Positions 12,161 through 25,033 of a stretch of 64,000 bases of DNA are shown here, piece after piece (the first letter of the stretch is position 1; every line of letters starts with the position of its first letter). The translations under genes were made by a program, and so were the position numbers. The notes under the pieces were generated by a model. It was not told the origin of the DNA, did no database searches, and saw nothing but the letters and a program-made list of their open reading frames with translations. The stretch is from Larus michahellis (taxonomy: Eukaryota > Chordata > Aves > Charadriiformes > Laridae), in contig NC_133899.1 of the NCBI RefSeq assembly GCF_964199755.1, forward strand, positions 30,297,446 through 30,361,445, given 5' to 3'.

Positions 12161-14517
12161 ACAAAGCGTTATCATAGATAAATACAGTATAAATATTACA
12201 AAGCATTCAGAGGCAGCGACACACCCAGGGGATTTGTACAATTTTCTGGAAGGGCAGCAGCTGCCCTCGCCCCACCTGAGAGCATCTCAAGAGGTGAGGT
12301 CTGCGGCTGCAGGGGGCGGCTTTCTCCCATACATTATTTAAGTATACAAGGGAGACAGATGCAATACGCAACTCTGCTTCCAAAAGCCTGAATGTGTACT
12401 AAAAAAACATCTTCAACCTTCCTGTGGTGGAGACCATGAATGGTCAAAGCCATTTAAGACATGCCCTGGTTTCTAAGAAAAATGATTTTAAAGGTATCGT
12501 CAGTGCCTTTAGTGCATTAAGTACAACACCGAACTGTCAGTAACCAAACAGACCCACAGGAGAGCTCGGTGGCTTTATCAAACGTAAGTGAAATGAAACA
12601 AACTTGTTTTATGATCTCTTCTTACGTAAATTACAATGGCAACCAAGCACAGCCCTGGCCCCTGCGCACGCCTCATGCTGTTGTCCCAGGTGTGTGTGCA
12701 CCATTAAGAGCTATCGCTATTGATAAAATCCACGCAGGAACACCGCACGCAAATCAAGTCACTACAGCAGAGGTCAGAAGGCGACATCCTCAGCACGCCC
12801 CGTGGTCTCAGTTCAGGCCATCTCCTTCATATCCAAGCCTCAGACTCGCTGTTAGTGCCATCCCCTGTGGCTCTTTAAGGACAAAAGCACACAAATAAAA
12901 ATCCAATGAGATTGCTTAAGCTTCACCCATGTTAAAGAGCGTCCGTTCAACTTTATCTCAGGGCTACTTAGGATGACAGCCTGGACTTCTCTCTACCAGC
13001 ACTCGGACTCCCTCTGAGCAGGTTTCTGCCTCTTGCGCTCAACACAAAGCACTTGCCGTTGAGCAATTAGGAATTTTTTGCCAGCTAATGAAGCTGCGTA
13101 GCAGTGGCACAGGCACTGCTGTGTCTGCTGAGCTGCCTTGAGTTTAAATCAAGCAGATTCCACTTTGGCGTTCCCCAACTGGCAGTGGCAGAACTGTGCA
13201 AAATGGGCGACTCGGGACATTTGCGACGTGGCCTCGGCGGCGTGCGGCTGGGCAGCAGGAGAGAAGGCAGGACCGAGCTCGGCGGTGCTCTACTGGGACA
13301 GTTTGTACTCCAGTAACATGACACGTGCGTGCAAGTGCAAAGCGTAAAGAGGTCTGAGGGCAGAGCCTGGCGACAAGCCTTACCCAGGGAGAGAAGCTGA
13401 GCTGAGCACAAACTTCAGCCCCACTTCCCCCATTACCCGGGCACGGCCGCCTGTCGGACTGGCACAAGCAGTTGCTTGTCTGCGCTTGCCTTCCACCGCC
13501 GCTCATTAGCAAGGAAAACAAAGTTGGTTGAACAGAGCTGGCAGGAATCCTACCACTGCGTTTGCTAAATGGATCTATTAAAACGTAAACAGAGATCACA
13601 TTGCAGGGCATCATCATAAAATACCGCGGGTGACACCTTAGCCGGTTCCCAAACAGCACTGCTTCCTCCTCCTCGGTCCCGCTGCCTTCGACGCTGGCTG
13701 CCACCACGCTGCTGCTCCTCTTGCATGTCCTGTCCACAGTCATCTTGACTTTTCCTCCTCTCTCTCCAGATGGTTCCCCACTGGGTCCTTTGAAGGCTCA
13801 TCGTTATCCATCAGTCGGTTGCAGCATGCTGCTGCAGTCTCACACCCGACAGAGGCATCGCTACATCTCCAGCACATTTTGGAGCCATGCAATCTCTCTG
13901 AGGCTTTCTGCTTTAGGAAAATGGGACTCCGGGACCTTACTGTCCCCTTGCCATCCCTACAGAAGCCCTCGGGTTTCCAATTTAGCCTTGATGGAGCACA
14001 CGACTGGCCACACGGGTTACACCCGTCTTACTCCTGCCTCACCGATACACATCTAGTGGGAGTCACCTCTTTGTCTGCCTTTCAAATGAACCTTCTCCTA
14101 CTTTCTCCCCTGCTGCCACCCCTCGCTCTCCCCACGGGCTCTTGGGAAGCAACCACAAAACCATGACTTTGTTCTCTTTCAAGAATTCTTTAAAACCTCG
14201 TGCGCATTCCCTTCCCTGCCATCAACGTCCGCAAAGGCTTGACAAAAATTGGTAAGGGGCTGGGGAAAGGTTAGGGTTTTCTGGTTTTACAGCTGTGACT
14301 TGGTTAGCTGGTGTTCTCTCTTTACCCCTGTGGTTTATTCCCTCTGGTACGTTGGCTACGTGCTCCTTGTCTCTCTGTCCTCTGGGGTTCTAGACCTCAA
14401 CAGAAGATTCAAAGCTTTAAATTAACAACATAAATTACCTCTGCTGGTAACATTATGAACTCCAGAAGAGGCCACGGCGGCAGCAGCAGCCTCGTGGTGC
14501 AGAGGAACAGGAGAGAA
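12161..14517. other. Moderately GC-rich stretch, no recognised gene
   Basis: GC is higher here than in the neighbourhood, especially 13.1-14.1 kb, so stop codons are scarce and several frames stay open on both strands. The longest is a 199-codon minus-strand frame (13743 to 13144). Another minus-strand frame, open from about 14030 to about 13741, ends just upstream of it and contains an acidic/basic tail. I recognise no domain in either. On the plus strand a pyrimidine-rich run ending in AG lies just before 13770 and looks like a splice acceptor, without an exon I can name. The stretch lies upstream of the minus-strand polyadenylation signal at 12155-12160, so it could be the 3' part of an unannotated transcript. 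Confidence 0.4.
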
Positions 14518-14620
14518 GCAGGAATTCTCGGCTCCGATCCAGCTCCGGCACAGATTTCTTACGTGCAACCAGGGAGCTTTTTGCCTCACTTTCCCTGTCT
14601 GTAAAATGAAAAATACAACA
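14518..14620 (+). mobile_element. MIR-like SINE relic
   Basis: The segment follows the layout of the core and 3' part of MIR-type SINEs: a GATCCAGCTC block, then a diverged core, then the pyrimidine-rich run leading to the hallmark TGTCTGTAAAATGAAAAATA (14596 onward). The match is judged by eye and is diverged, as expected of a relic older than the split of birds and mammals. A related CORE-SINE family is possible. Confidence 0.5.
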
Positions 14621-14801
14621 TCCACTGTTTGACACCCTGAAACTATAAGCTGTCTGGCAGGACAATTCACTGTTCACATGTACAGCATGTTCAGAGCTGT
14701 TTATCTGTACAGGGAAGCCTTGGCCTCTGCTGGTGCCTCCAGCCACAACTAACAAAATGACAGGTAGGAACGCCGGTTAGAAGTTGGCTATTGGCACGCA
14801 G

Positions 14802-15311
14802 AGAATCATAGAATCTTCATGGTTGGAAAGGACCTTTGAGATCATCAAGTCCAACCAAACACCCTACAATCTCTGCCACTAGAGCATGCCCTGAAGTGCC
14901 AAATCTAGACGTTTCTGAAATACCTCTAGGGATGGTGACTCAACCACCTCCCTGGGCAGGCTGTTCCAGCGCCTGACCACTCTTTCAGTAAAGTAATTCT
15001 TCCTAATATCTAATCTAAACCTCCCCTGCCACAACTTCAGACCATTTCCTCTGGTCCTGTCATTATTCACCTGGGAGAAGAGGCCAACACTCACCCCTCT
15101 CCAACCTCCTTTCAGGTAGTTGTAGAGGGCAATGAGGTCTCCCCTCAGCCTCCTCTTCTCCAAGCTAAACGTGCCCAGCTCCCTCAGCCTCTCCTCACAT
15201 GACCTGGTCTCCAGACCCCTCACCAGCCTGGTAGCTCTCCTCTGGACACGCTCCAGCACTTCAATGTCCCTCTTGTACAGAGGGGCCCAGAACTGAGCAC
15301 AGCACTCGAGG
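14802..15311 (-). mobile_element. CR1 LINE, 5'-truncated, 3' end intact
   Basis: Read on the minus strand this is the last ~510 bases of a CR1 non-LTR retrotransposon. The plus-strand left end begins with the inverted 3' terminal motif (AGAATCATAGAATC) followed by the familiar GGTTGGAAAGGACC block, complementary to the CR1 3' UTR. From the truncation at about 15311 to the stop at 14879-14881 one frame is uninterrupted. It encodes the C-terminal part of CR1 ORF2 (reverse transcriptase side), with [34 protein letters not shown] and [20 protein letters not shown]. The endonuclease and catalytic RT core are missing. No clear target-site duplication is visible, which is usual for CR1. The clean frame suggests a fairly young insertion. 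Confidence 0.95.
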
Positions 15312-18300
15312 AAGCTAAAGATACATGCTAGTTTGTATCATTCTCTAAAAGCTGATATAAAATACATAGTGGTTTTCATGACTGTTCTGCTCATGGAATG
15401 TGTAATAATGAAACCATCTCAATGAAACAGAATGTGTACCTAAAAAAGCTGCGCTTTTAGAAACCCAAATTCTGCTTGGGTTCTAAAGTTTAGACGTTTT
15501 AATTTTGCTCCTGCATAACAATTATCTAGCATACCTTTAAAAATGAGCTGGTTTATTTTAGTTAAACTGTAGATAATAGGGAAAAAAAGCTCAAATCCTG
15601 TCTAAAATCTGGGAAAAATCATCTTTGAACGACAGAGCACCATTTCCTTCCAGAAGATTAGCAATAGTTTACTATTCCAAGCATATATTTAGACCGGTCC
15701 ACTTACGGAGTTGCTTTAATAGCAACCTTTCCGATAGCTGATCCCATTCACAAGCGATTCCGTGCTCCCCCACACATTCTGTCACACAGGGTACCTCTCA
15801 GGCCACCGTTTCAGCGGGTGTGCGTGCCCAGGAGACCCCTTTGCACACGGAGGCAGGTAAGAGGGCAGGCGGGTGCCACACTCTGCACTTTCCCCTTTTT
15901 TTCCAGTACGCTGCATGAAGACCAGCAAGGAAAACAGCGCTTGTAGAGCACTCACTTCGGTAACGTTCCTGCAGTTTGGGGATTAAAAGCATTTATTTTA
16001 GAAGAGTACGTTTCCTGTTTCTTTGGTGCTGTCCCTGCGCTTGTGCTGGGGAGCCGGACGGTTGGAAATCATCCCGGTAACTGTCAAGTTCACCCTTCCC
16101 TCAAGAACAGAAATAGTTTGAGATCAAGAAGAGCAAGACAGGGAACAAATACAGGGGATTCTTAGAGACAACTTAGGTAACTTTCTCTTTTGTAGTAAGA
16201 TGACCCTGGACTGTATAGTAAGTTAAACCAACTTAGAAAAAAAATATATAGGAAAAAGAAAGGAACGATGACACCAACACAGCAGTAACTGCTCTTTGTG
16301 TTTCCTGCTATAGGCCAGCTGCACGAGTACATTTTATTCTCCTATATCTTGTATTTTCACCCAGCAGAATGCTCTGGTTTGCATCCGCGTGAGCGGTCTA
16401 GAGCTAACTGTGGCCTTTCTTCTTTGAGGTTTTGTAGGAGGGTTCATGAATGCGGTACGCATGGAAACCTGCGATCGACAAGAAAAACCTGCATAGTAGC
16501 TTAACTCGCCCAGCAGTGTGGAAAAAACGTTAAGAACTTGAGGGTTTTTATATTTTGCAAACAAAAGGAAGTTCATTTCCTCTGTTAGCTCACCATAGCA
16601 TTATGTGCAAAAACACGCCTGGAGCTCTTCAAATACCTTTACTTATTTCTGTATCTTCCAAATTTATTTATAGACCCATCTGGAAAACACTGGCTTTTCA
16701 TTTACAAGACACTACGGAGCTTTTCAGAATTGTTTCATACACCAAACTCTTTAGAAACACCCACACCTACAGAAATTGTCAACTAATCACGCCTCAGGAC
16801 TGGTATTTTTTGTGTATTTAAGGAGTATTGAGGGGACAGTTAAAACTGCCATATTAATGCATAAATTGGTAATTCTCCATGTGCTAACTTTACCACATTA
16901 ATAAATCCAGCATCCAGCAGATGTGTCTAATACACTACACATCCCTGTAAGAAACCACAAATACTTCAGTTATGTCTCATTTTAATGGAGTCTTGGGGCA
17001 TTCTGACAGTTTAGAAAACAAATGGGAGCAAATTCTTAAATGAAATACAATAAATACATAGGCTTAGAACATCTGGCACAAAAGTAAGGTGACAAGTGGG
17101 AAACACGAGTGTCCTGGATGGCGGGAGAATACATAAAGGGAAGAGAAGCTGCACATGCCACCGAGCTAGTTTGAAACAACCGAGAGTTACAGTTCACTCA
17201 CTGTCTAGGCATCCTGGCAATAAACCACAACAGAAATGTTAAAATAATAACAGTAATAAAAATAAATAAGGCTTATTTTAGCCGAGATGTTTTAACAAAA
17301 TGCCACCATTCATTCCTTGGCCTGTGCTAGGATGCTTGTGTGCTCCGATTACATTCCTTAATTGCCTTCATGCTTTCTGCTACTTGCAACAGTTAGGACT
17401 CAATAAACCCAACCCAACTATACGAATTAATCCCAACAATCATTTCATCTTCTTCTCATTCTAATACCACACACATGCAGACGACTACCCAAGACCTTTA
17501 TGACTACCTTGTTAATGGTTCAATATCTAGAGGTGTTCCCTCTGACGCATGCATCGTTGTATGTCTTCATTTAGCAAAACAAGATTGTTTTATAAAATGC
17601 TCATTTCTTTCTAATAAATGTTAGGTTGCCTATTACTGGCCTCAGCTAGACTTTGACTTTTGGGGTGTGAAGCGCAAACGCCATCCTAGTTGATCCAAGA
17701 CGCTGTTGTCCTTATGGGTATTGCCTCTGCTGTGCTGGCATAATGACAGGGAGAATTGTTCCTGGCTTAGTTTTGTCAAAAAGATCTAACGTTGAAACAC
17801 ACAACTGCCTGGCATGTAAGTGCTCATTTGGTAGCATAACTGTTAAATTTACATGTTCAAGTATACCAAGTATATATATTTTTTTTTTAAAGCACAGCAT
17901 AGCAAACGCGAGTCTATTTCTACGTGTTCCTACTGCAAAACTACAGCTACACAAACTTTTGAAAAAATACTGTACCTCAGCAAGGAACAATGCCCTGTTT
18001 CTCCCGATCCCACATTTATCGGCCCTAAATTGAGCCAATGCACCAAGGTCATTGTTACAGGGAAGTCCTGAGGCTTCCTTCTTCAAACGATCCCCAAATT
18101 ACTGCTAGAAAATGTTGCACTATACATTTTCTAGATGTCCGAGTAAAAGAATTTTTAAGCAACATTTGAGATCTCCAGGTGTAAATAAGAGTTCCTGTCA
18201 TCAAAGCACGTCAGCCTCCATTTCTTTCAAGACCCAGCCACCAGCTCACGTACCAACAACCAGTGTCTTCTGTAGCACTCTGGTGAGTATTGCAGGCTTT

Positions 18301-21300
18301 GCGGTGCTGAGAGCTACCCAAAAAACATGTTAAATTGTTACCAGATTCACACACAGGAACATACCCCAGAAGCATATGCAGCTGGGCAGTCACTGGCAGA
18401 ACATCAAGAGAACCAGAATTTCCAGTCCAGGGTCCGTACTTCTTCCTCTCTCGCTTCTGATACGACAAGAAGAGAGACGTGAACCTCTGAATGCAAACTT
18501 TACATCCACGAGCACAGAGTAATTTTTGGCAGGAATAATTTCAGTTTAAGGCAGCGTTACAAACACTTTATTGGTTTACCTTTCTGCCTTCCTTCTTCAT
18601 CTATCCGCAATACTGAAATCACAGACAGAAACCAGAACCACTGTACTTGATTTATAGGCAGAGCTCTCCAGCACCCTCCAGAACTCCCCGTAAAAGTTAA
18701 GTTACTCACTTCCAGCTATTTTACCTGCTAGGTGTATATTCAATATTTTTTAATCTGGATCTGCAGTAGTGTGTGTTGGCATACACTGTACTCACGGGTA
18801 TCCAACTCCATCAGTAATTAAGAATTCCTGTGTTAAAAACATCTAGAAAAGTGAATTGTGGGTCTGTATTTGTGCTTCAGCTTTAGTCTTAATATACTTT
18901 CCAGTATTAATAATATCAAGTATGCTACCTGGGGCGCACAGTCTGTTGGTGATCTGCTGTGTATTGTAAGTTCCTTGGACCACATTTTTTTTCCCCACTT
19001 TTATCAGACTTCCCCAAAGGATCATTTTAAGTTAGCACTGAGAAGCCTGTTGAACTCCTCGCAGCATTTTTCATTGCCAGTTCTGAGTTCCTGTGGCAAC
19101 AGGCTGCTCAAGTACCACCTTTATGGGATTTTAGCAGCATCGAATCTTTATTCGGAACGTGAGAGAATACGACAGAAATTGATATTGAATTGAAAATGTA
19201 ATACGTTCACATAAAAATATTGGTGCCAAGATTGCAGCAGGAGTATATAGAACGGTATTTTGTCATTCAGTTTCCAGAAAAGTAGATATACTTTCAGAAT
19301 ACAGATTTCGAAGTATCTAAAGACATGAGGACACAAGACTCGAAGAAGTGCATGTGTTGAAATCCGAGTAGGACAGAACACCGTGACAGCAGGCTGAGGC
19401 CAGTCCATCAGCGGCGGTAACTGAAGGTAACACCACTCCACTCCCGTCAGCCAGTATACCTGTGCCAGTTTAGAAACTGGTACAGAAAAGGGAAACAGAA
19501 AACAAGAAATTACCAAAGATCCTCGCAATCAGCTCTTAGGTTATCTGCAAAAAATTCCGATAATGAGCGATGAATGGAGCACTAACAGATAGCTGTTCAC
19601 CTTTATCTGTCATCCCCACCCTCATTTTTCCCTTCCTTTTTTCCGTGGCACGTGAAATCCCCAAATCCATTGGTTCCTGCAGGGGAGAGGTAGCAGTACC
19701 GGCTCGGCCAGTGGCTCTCCTCGCTGCCAGCAGAAGTTAAGAGTATCCAGCCCCTGTGAGCAAACACCTTCTGCCTCTCTTGCACGCTTCGCTGCCAAAT
19801 TGCTCATTTCACAGACAAACAGGAACTGGCTTTTATGCTTGAAGGGTGTTTATGTCTTGCATAATTTAGTTAAGGTCCTATCCTGCTTCCATCAAGCTCA
19901 AGAACAAGTCATTACACTTACATCAAAGGCAGAGGGTCCCACTCTGTGGTTGAGGAGCTTCCCTGGACAGATCCCGCTGCCAGAGGGTTGGCAGGTGCCA
20001 GCCTCCCTTTTTTCCTCCCTCTCTCTGCTTCCCAGCACCCATTCGGTGCGAGAAGGGCAGAGTCCAGCAGCCTACGCACAGGACAGGAGAGCTCATGGGG
20101 GAAAGGGACAGACTCGTTCCCCTCCAGAAAAGCAGACATCCAGACACAACTCACAAATATCCCAAAAAAAAGACCAAGAAGCCAAATAACAGAAGACCAT
20201 TTTGAAGTAATTCCAAATTAACAGTGGTAAACACAAACGAGCTTTATGAGGTGGGCCAGAAGTGTCAATTCCTTAAGTTGTATAGAAGCTTTGCTGATTT
20301 GCTGAAAAGCTGACACTGCAATTAACTCCATCCATACCGAACTCCCATAATGGGCAGCTCCATCCCAAGGGGCAGGTGCCTTACCACAAAACACGATGGG
20401 CAGCCACGTAAGCGTGTAGGTGCCCGGCTTCTGATGCCTTGACAAGCCTATTTCCCTGTGAGCACTTCACATGACATAATATATCGCTTCGTATAATAGT
20501 ATGACCTACAGGGCTACATAAGATCGCTGGCCAAGAGAAACCCGTCATTCAAACACAACATATAAAGCTTGCACTTTATGCCTTTACAATGTTTTACTGT
20601 ATCAGCATCTTTGCTAATTAAGATTTTAATGTAGAAACATGCAGTTATGTCCATTTTAATACATAGGACATATGCCGTGTACAATTTGGCCACAAAACAG
20701 CTTATGACTGACAACTAACTAAATAAATTCCACCTAGAAATTAATTCACACCTTTCTTTAGATTTGTCAAATAATTTCCACCACAATCCCGAAGTATGGG
20801 TAAAATCCTCCACTCTATTGAAATAATTGCTGAAATTACCCACTAACTACAGGACGTAATCCTGATACATCTCTTGCTTGAACCAAATGAAATAGTAAAA
20901 CAGTACTCCATGAAAAGGCAGCAAGCTCGTATTCAATGGGAACACACCTTAAACATGCCGATGGTGAGTGTGCAAGTGTGGGATTTTACTTCCAGAGAAA
21001 AGAAAAAGAAAAAAAAAAAAAAAAGAGGAAATTTAGGAATGTGCCAAATGCAAGTAAATTTATTTTCATGTGTTTGCAGCAAGATAATCTCCTGCTGCTC
21101 AGAAATATTGTACAATGGGTTTACTATCATCTCTGAATAAAGATGGACACTGTTTTCTGCACTTAGGTAGCCTGTCTGGATTTTGCTTTTCATTTACTGG
21201 AAAAAATCTGATCCTGCTTCCAGAATTAAAGCTTCCCCTGGGGTTAAACAATTCACACAGTGATGATTTCTGAATGCCTGCTACTTGCACATAGTTTCAA

Positions 21301-23410
21301 TTACATAAGTTTTATAAAGGTCAAATATGTTTCTTAACAACGCTGAAGCCAACTTACAGACATCAAAACTAACCTAAGAGATTAAATAGTCAGACAAGTT
21401 AACCTGCCTAATTTCAAGTCTATTATTATTTATATGATTACGTATGTATTCTGCCTGTGCTCTGTGGTCTCTGAAATAGTGTTTGCAGTTTACAAAAGCA
21501 AGCAACGCTAATTACTTGTTAACATGTGGTTTCCATCTATGTTTATTTTATGGATATTAATCTGAAATTAAGTCAACACCAAAGAAAAAGAAAATAATCA
21601 AGTATTTTCAGAGGCAACACAAGCTTGTCTCCTGACAGCTGCTGTGCTGTTGCAGAATTTTAAGATACATACGTACACACACTTTCCCCTTCTATTGCTA
21701 TTTAAATTATGTATGTAAAAGGGAGAAATCAACTTCTCAGGGAAAAGCATGGCCTGAACTGTGACAGATATCAATTTGTTAGGTATCAATCTATTTCAGA
21801 AACAAGATAACAAATACAGATTGCATACTACAAACACTTCAGTACCAGAACTCCCATCTCTGCTGCTTTAATTTAGAGAAAGTTGGCAGAACGCATCAGA
21901 ATTTCACCCAACAGACACTTGAGAGGAAGCAGAGGCAACCAAAAGCTCCCTCACTGTGCATTTCTGTATGTAGCACACAAAACCGTCTTCAAGAAATCAA
22001 GGGTCATGCAAGCCCACCGACCTTACTCCACTGACTGTGTCAACATACCAGGAAAAGTGTGGGTAAACACCTAAAAAGCAAGTTATACATTGAACTTGCA
22101 TTGAAATAGGTCTCGAAATAATCCTTTAGGTCCCCACCCCCAACTACAGATACTGAACCAAGTCAGACCCATGAGGGCATTAGGGTGAATTCAGAGGGGT
22201 CTGAAGCTTTTGGTCAATGCAATTACAAAACTGTGAATTCCACAAAAACAGGCAGTGACTAGTGGCCTGGGAGAATAAATCTTGAACAAAAGCAAGTGAA
22301 TCATCTTAATTATCACCAAAAAGACCCAAAACAACTAGGGATGCATAGTTGTGGCTGAAGGACATTGACAGTTTGTAAACATACCATGTGGAAATTCGAT
22401 ACTTCTGGTTGAACAGGATTTCTTTCCAGAGATGATGAAGATGTCTTCAGCACAGCTGTAACCATATACTAGAGGTATCTTCTGCACTTTGGAAACTGTT
22501 TTTGAACTCCAGGCTAATCCTCTAAACTTGACATTCAAAACTTGTTTTGAAAGAATTATCTACCCACCCTCACGTGAAAAAATAAAACCAAATCTCTCTT
22601 AATTCCTTTGCCAACTATTCTATAACAAAGCAATTCTTAAATACTCTTGTGCTGTTTTCGGTTGTAGTCCACATATGTTAACTACGGCATAATTGCCAAC
22701 CACCACTTGACTGCAATGGTCCTCAGAAGGCTGAAGGTAATTGTGTGTGCAGAGCCACAAGCAGAGATTGTAGCCTGCCAGTGGAGCAGAATAAGCATAG
22801 AGACTCAACTGTTTCAAAAGTACGGGGCAATTTTTGCACCACTTAATAGGTATTTGATGGAATACTAAAACATATCTGTCCTAGAGAGATGTCTAAGCAT
22901 AAAACCTTCTCTGCAGAGAGAAACATTTCTTAACGGACACACACTAACCTCTAAAAGGCTTTGTTAAAGTCTCCTCAAATTGGTCGGTTACTCCGTAACT
23001 ACCATCTCAGAAGGCAGTATTTCATTTTTGGTTTGTAACATCGCCACTTAGCATGTGATACTAGCTTATTTCAAATGCAGGATTCGGAATTTAACCCACT
23101 GACGATCTCCCCAGTCTTCCAGGTGCACGCCCCTGAGACGCATTTACCAGGAGAGAATGAAGCTGCTTGCATGATTCTTGGGTATTTTCATGCAGGAAAT
23201 ATGCCCTAAATAATGTCAGTTCAACAGTTCTCATACACTTAAAGATTGGCTGCTTGGAATCATGTGTTCCTGTTTAATACATTCATATCTTTGCTATGAA
23301 AAATATGGCTCCATCAACTGCTTCTTTATGAGCTTGTTATAAACCAGTGATATGACAGTGCAAAACAGTACTTACTTTCTCTTTCATCAAGAACTAATTC
23401 CCCCGGGCAT
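15312..23410. other. Intergenic stretch downstream of WDR89
   Basis: No recognised gene. Open frames are short (below about 130 codons) and lack domains. A GC-richer pocket at 19.6-20.15 kb contains a strong pyrimidine tract ending in CAG near 20035 on the plus strand, resembling a splice acceptor, but no matching exon is recognised. Simple A-rich sequence occurs at 20994-21028. The rest is AT-rich unique sequence. Confidence 0.5.
20994..21028 (+). repeat. A-rich tract
   Basis: A purine-rich, mostly adenine run with a core of about 15 uninterrupted A. It is low complexity and may be a degenerate retroposon tail, but no element body is recognisable beside it. Confidence 0.85.
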
Positions 23411-23414
23411 TAAG

Positions 23415-23833
23415 ATGTGACATAAAATCTTTTAATATATTGAGCAATTTCATTAAGTTCTCTGTAAAGAAAGCAAAATACAGCACAAAATACAAAAGCT
23501 TTTAAAACGTGCCAGGGAATTTCAGTGGAAGGTAACAAATTATGCAAGCCAGAGGCCTATATTACACATTAAAAATGTTGGCTGAGACATTAAACAAACA
23601 CAGAAACATTTTTATATAATATGATTTAAGATCTATTGTTCAAGAACTCTTGAGAGCAAACGTTTACTTTTTGTTGATTAATATTAGCGACTTTAAAAAA
23701 AAAAAAAAAAAGCATTCATCTGATGGCTGAAATAATTCCCAGGTAGAATTCAAGCATCGTAGTTCTTTCCACAGAATACCTCCAAACAAAGCACAGCCAA
23801 GTACTGCCTGAGAGATTAAACACCAGGAAAACT
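23415..23833 (-). other. WDR89: WDR89 3' UTR (probable)
   Basis: This lies immediately downstream of the WDR89 stop on the minus strand. The first plausible poly(A) signal is ATTAAA at 23436 to 23431, followed by a U-rich stretch (AGATTTTATGTCAC), giving a 3' UTR of roughly 420 bases. No canonical AATAAA is seen in the minus-strand sequence between the stop and 23.4 kb. A 17-base A run at 23695-23711 would be a U17 tract in the mRNA. The end point is an inference, and a longer form is possible. Confidence 0.4.
23431..23436 (-). terminator. WDR89: Candidate WDR89 poly(A) signal (ATTAAA)
   Basis: ATTAAA, the commonest variant hexamer, read on the minus strand about 400 bases after the WDR89 stop codon. 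A U-rich downstream stretch follows within 15 bases. It is chosen because no AATAAA lies closer to the stop. Confidence 0.35.
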
Positions 23834-25033
23834 CTATGCAGTAGAGATTCCCACTTTCAGAATTTTACTTTTTCCTGCTTTTGAGGAGCTGTTGTGAACT
23901 CTTACTCTCTTCTGCACGGAAGAAGCAATCTTCATAGATGCTTTCTTTGCGAGGGACCTTTCCACAGCTCCAGGTTTCCATAGCAACAGCTGAGCATCCT
24001 CTCCACCTGTCAACAGAGACTCATCTGTCAGGTTCCAGCAGAAGGAGCGAACAGTGGCAGAGTGTCCTCCACAAAGGGTACCCACCAGACTCAGTCCATC
24101 AGTGCCACAGCTGATTAGGTGAATGTTTCCTGTGGACGTTCCCCCAAGAAGAAAGAGTTTGTCTGCCTTTTCGTGGTACAAGCCACCTACCAGGTAATGT
24201 AAGCTGTCATTTTCAACGCAGACTGCATCTCTGACATCTAGAACATGCAATAGTGTTATTGGTTCTTCAGTATCTAACTGAGCAATGTCCCACCAACAAA
24301 ATCCCTCATCGTGTGTTATGCAGTAGACCTGTTTATAATCTTTCCCAGACCAGCCGATAAAACTTACTGATGAATCTGAATTGCAAGTTGATATCAAAGC
24401 ATCATCTTCATTATCCTTGTCAATGTCAAACACATTAACCAACCCATCAGTTGACCCAGAAACTACCAAATTGGGTTCAATAGGATGAAAACAAATTTTA
24501 GTGATATCATCATTGTGACTTTCAGAATAGACTCCCAAGGGTTCTTTAGTTGCGCTGGCACAGTTTGTAATGCCTCTTGCATCCCAAAACACCAGAAACA
24601 CGTCCTTTTCAACTTTTTCTGTTCCAGCACAAATTATGAGATCATTGCGGTTGATATCAAAACTAATGAAAACGTTGGAAGGATAACCACTAAATATCTG
24701 CACAGGTTTCTGAGTTGCTAAACGAATATCCCAACATTTTACTGTACCGTCACTGCATGCTGAAAACACTACGTTGTCACACGCGTGTGCAAATCTGACT
24801 CCGTTAAGTATCCCAGGATGGCTACTGTACTCCCGCAGGAAGTTTAATGTTTCCCTGTTATATACCCTAATTGACTTATTGGAACACGAAACTGCCACAA
24901 AGCAACTGTTTTCAGACTGAGCAGGTTTGGAAACGTCTATATCCAGTAAGTAAGCAGGTTCCTCACTTAGCATAGAACGTTTTGCTATGCGCAGACTAGC
25001 AAGCTGCTCCTCAATCTTCTCCACTGCAGTCAT
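23834..25033 (-). CDS. WDR89: WD repeat-containing protein 89, complete coding region
   Basis: This encodes a 399-residue WD40 beta-propeller protein; human WDR89 has 387. Blades are marked by SIRVYN (54-59), SDGTVKCWD (94-102), FLVFWD (146-151), STDGLVNVFD (194-203), HDEGFCWWD (241-249), a degenerate GNIHLISC (302-309) and GGEDAQLLLWK (343-353). Most of the sequence from EKIEEQ to KRVRVH follows the mammalian protein closely. The tail after residue 360 is lysine- and arginine-rich and could act as a nuclear localisation signal. The molecular role is poorly characterised; the fold suggests a protein-interaction scaffold. I chose ATG 25033-25031 (MTAVEKIEEQ) because it aligns with the family start and has a purine at -3. 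The frame stays open 24 codons further upstream, but that crosses an obvious splice acceptor at 25064/25065. The coding region contains no intron. Identity is from family knowledge; blade limits are read by eye. Confidence 0.96.
   Translation of the reverse strand: MTAVEKIEEQLASLRIAKRSMLSEEPAYLLDIDVSKPAQSENSCFVAVSCSNKSIRVYNRETLNFLREYSSHPGILNGVRFAHACDNVVFSACSDGTVKCWDIRLATQKPVQIFSGYPSNVFISFDINRNDLIICAGTEKVEKDVFLVFWDARGITNCASATKEPLGVYSESHNDDITKICFHPIEPNLVVSGSTDGLVNVFDIDKDNEDDALISTCNSDSSVSFIGWSGKDYKQVYCITHDEGFCWWDIAQLDTEEPITLLHVLDVRDAVCVENDSLHYLVGGLYHEKADKLFLLGGTSTGNIHLISCGTDGLSLVGTLCGGHSATVRSFCWNLTDESLLTGGEDAQLLLWKPGAVERSLAKKASMKIASSVQKRVRVHNSSSKAGKSKILKVGISTA

Noticed and set aside
13144-13743. 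199-codon minus-strand frame as a firm CDS
   Set aside because: Several other frames are open in the same GC-rich block on both strands and no domain is visible. It is kept only as part of a finding.
17712-18086. 124-codon minus-strand frame
   Set aside because: It has no domain, an equally open plus-strand frame covers the same bases, and it contains a simple T-run.
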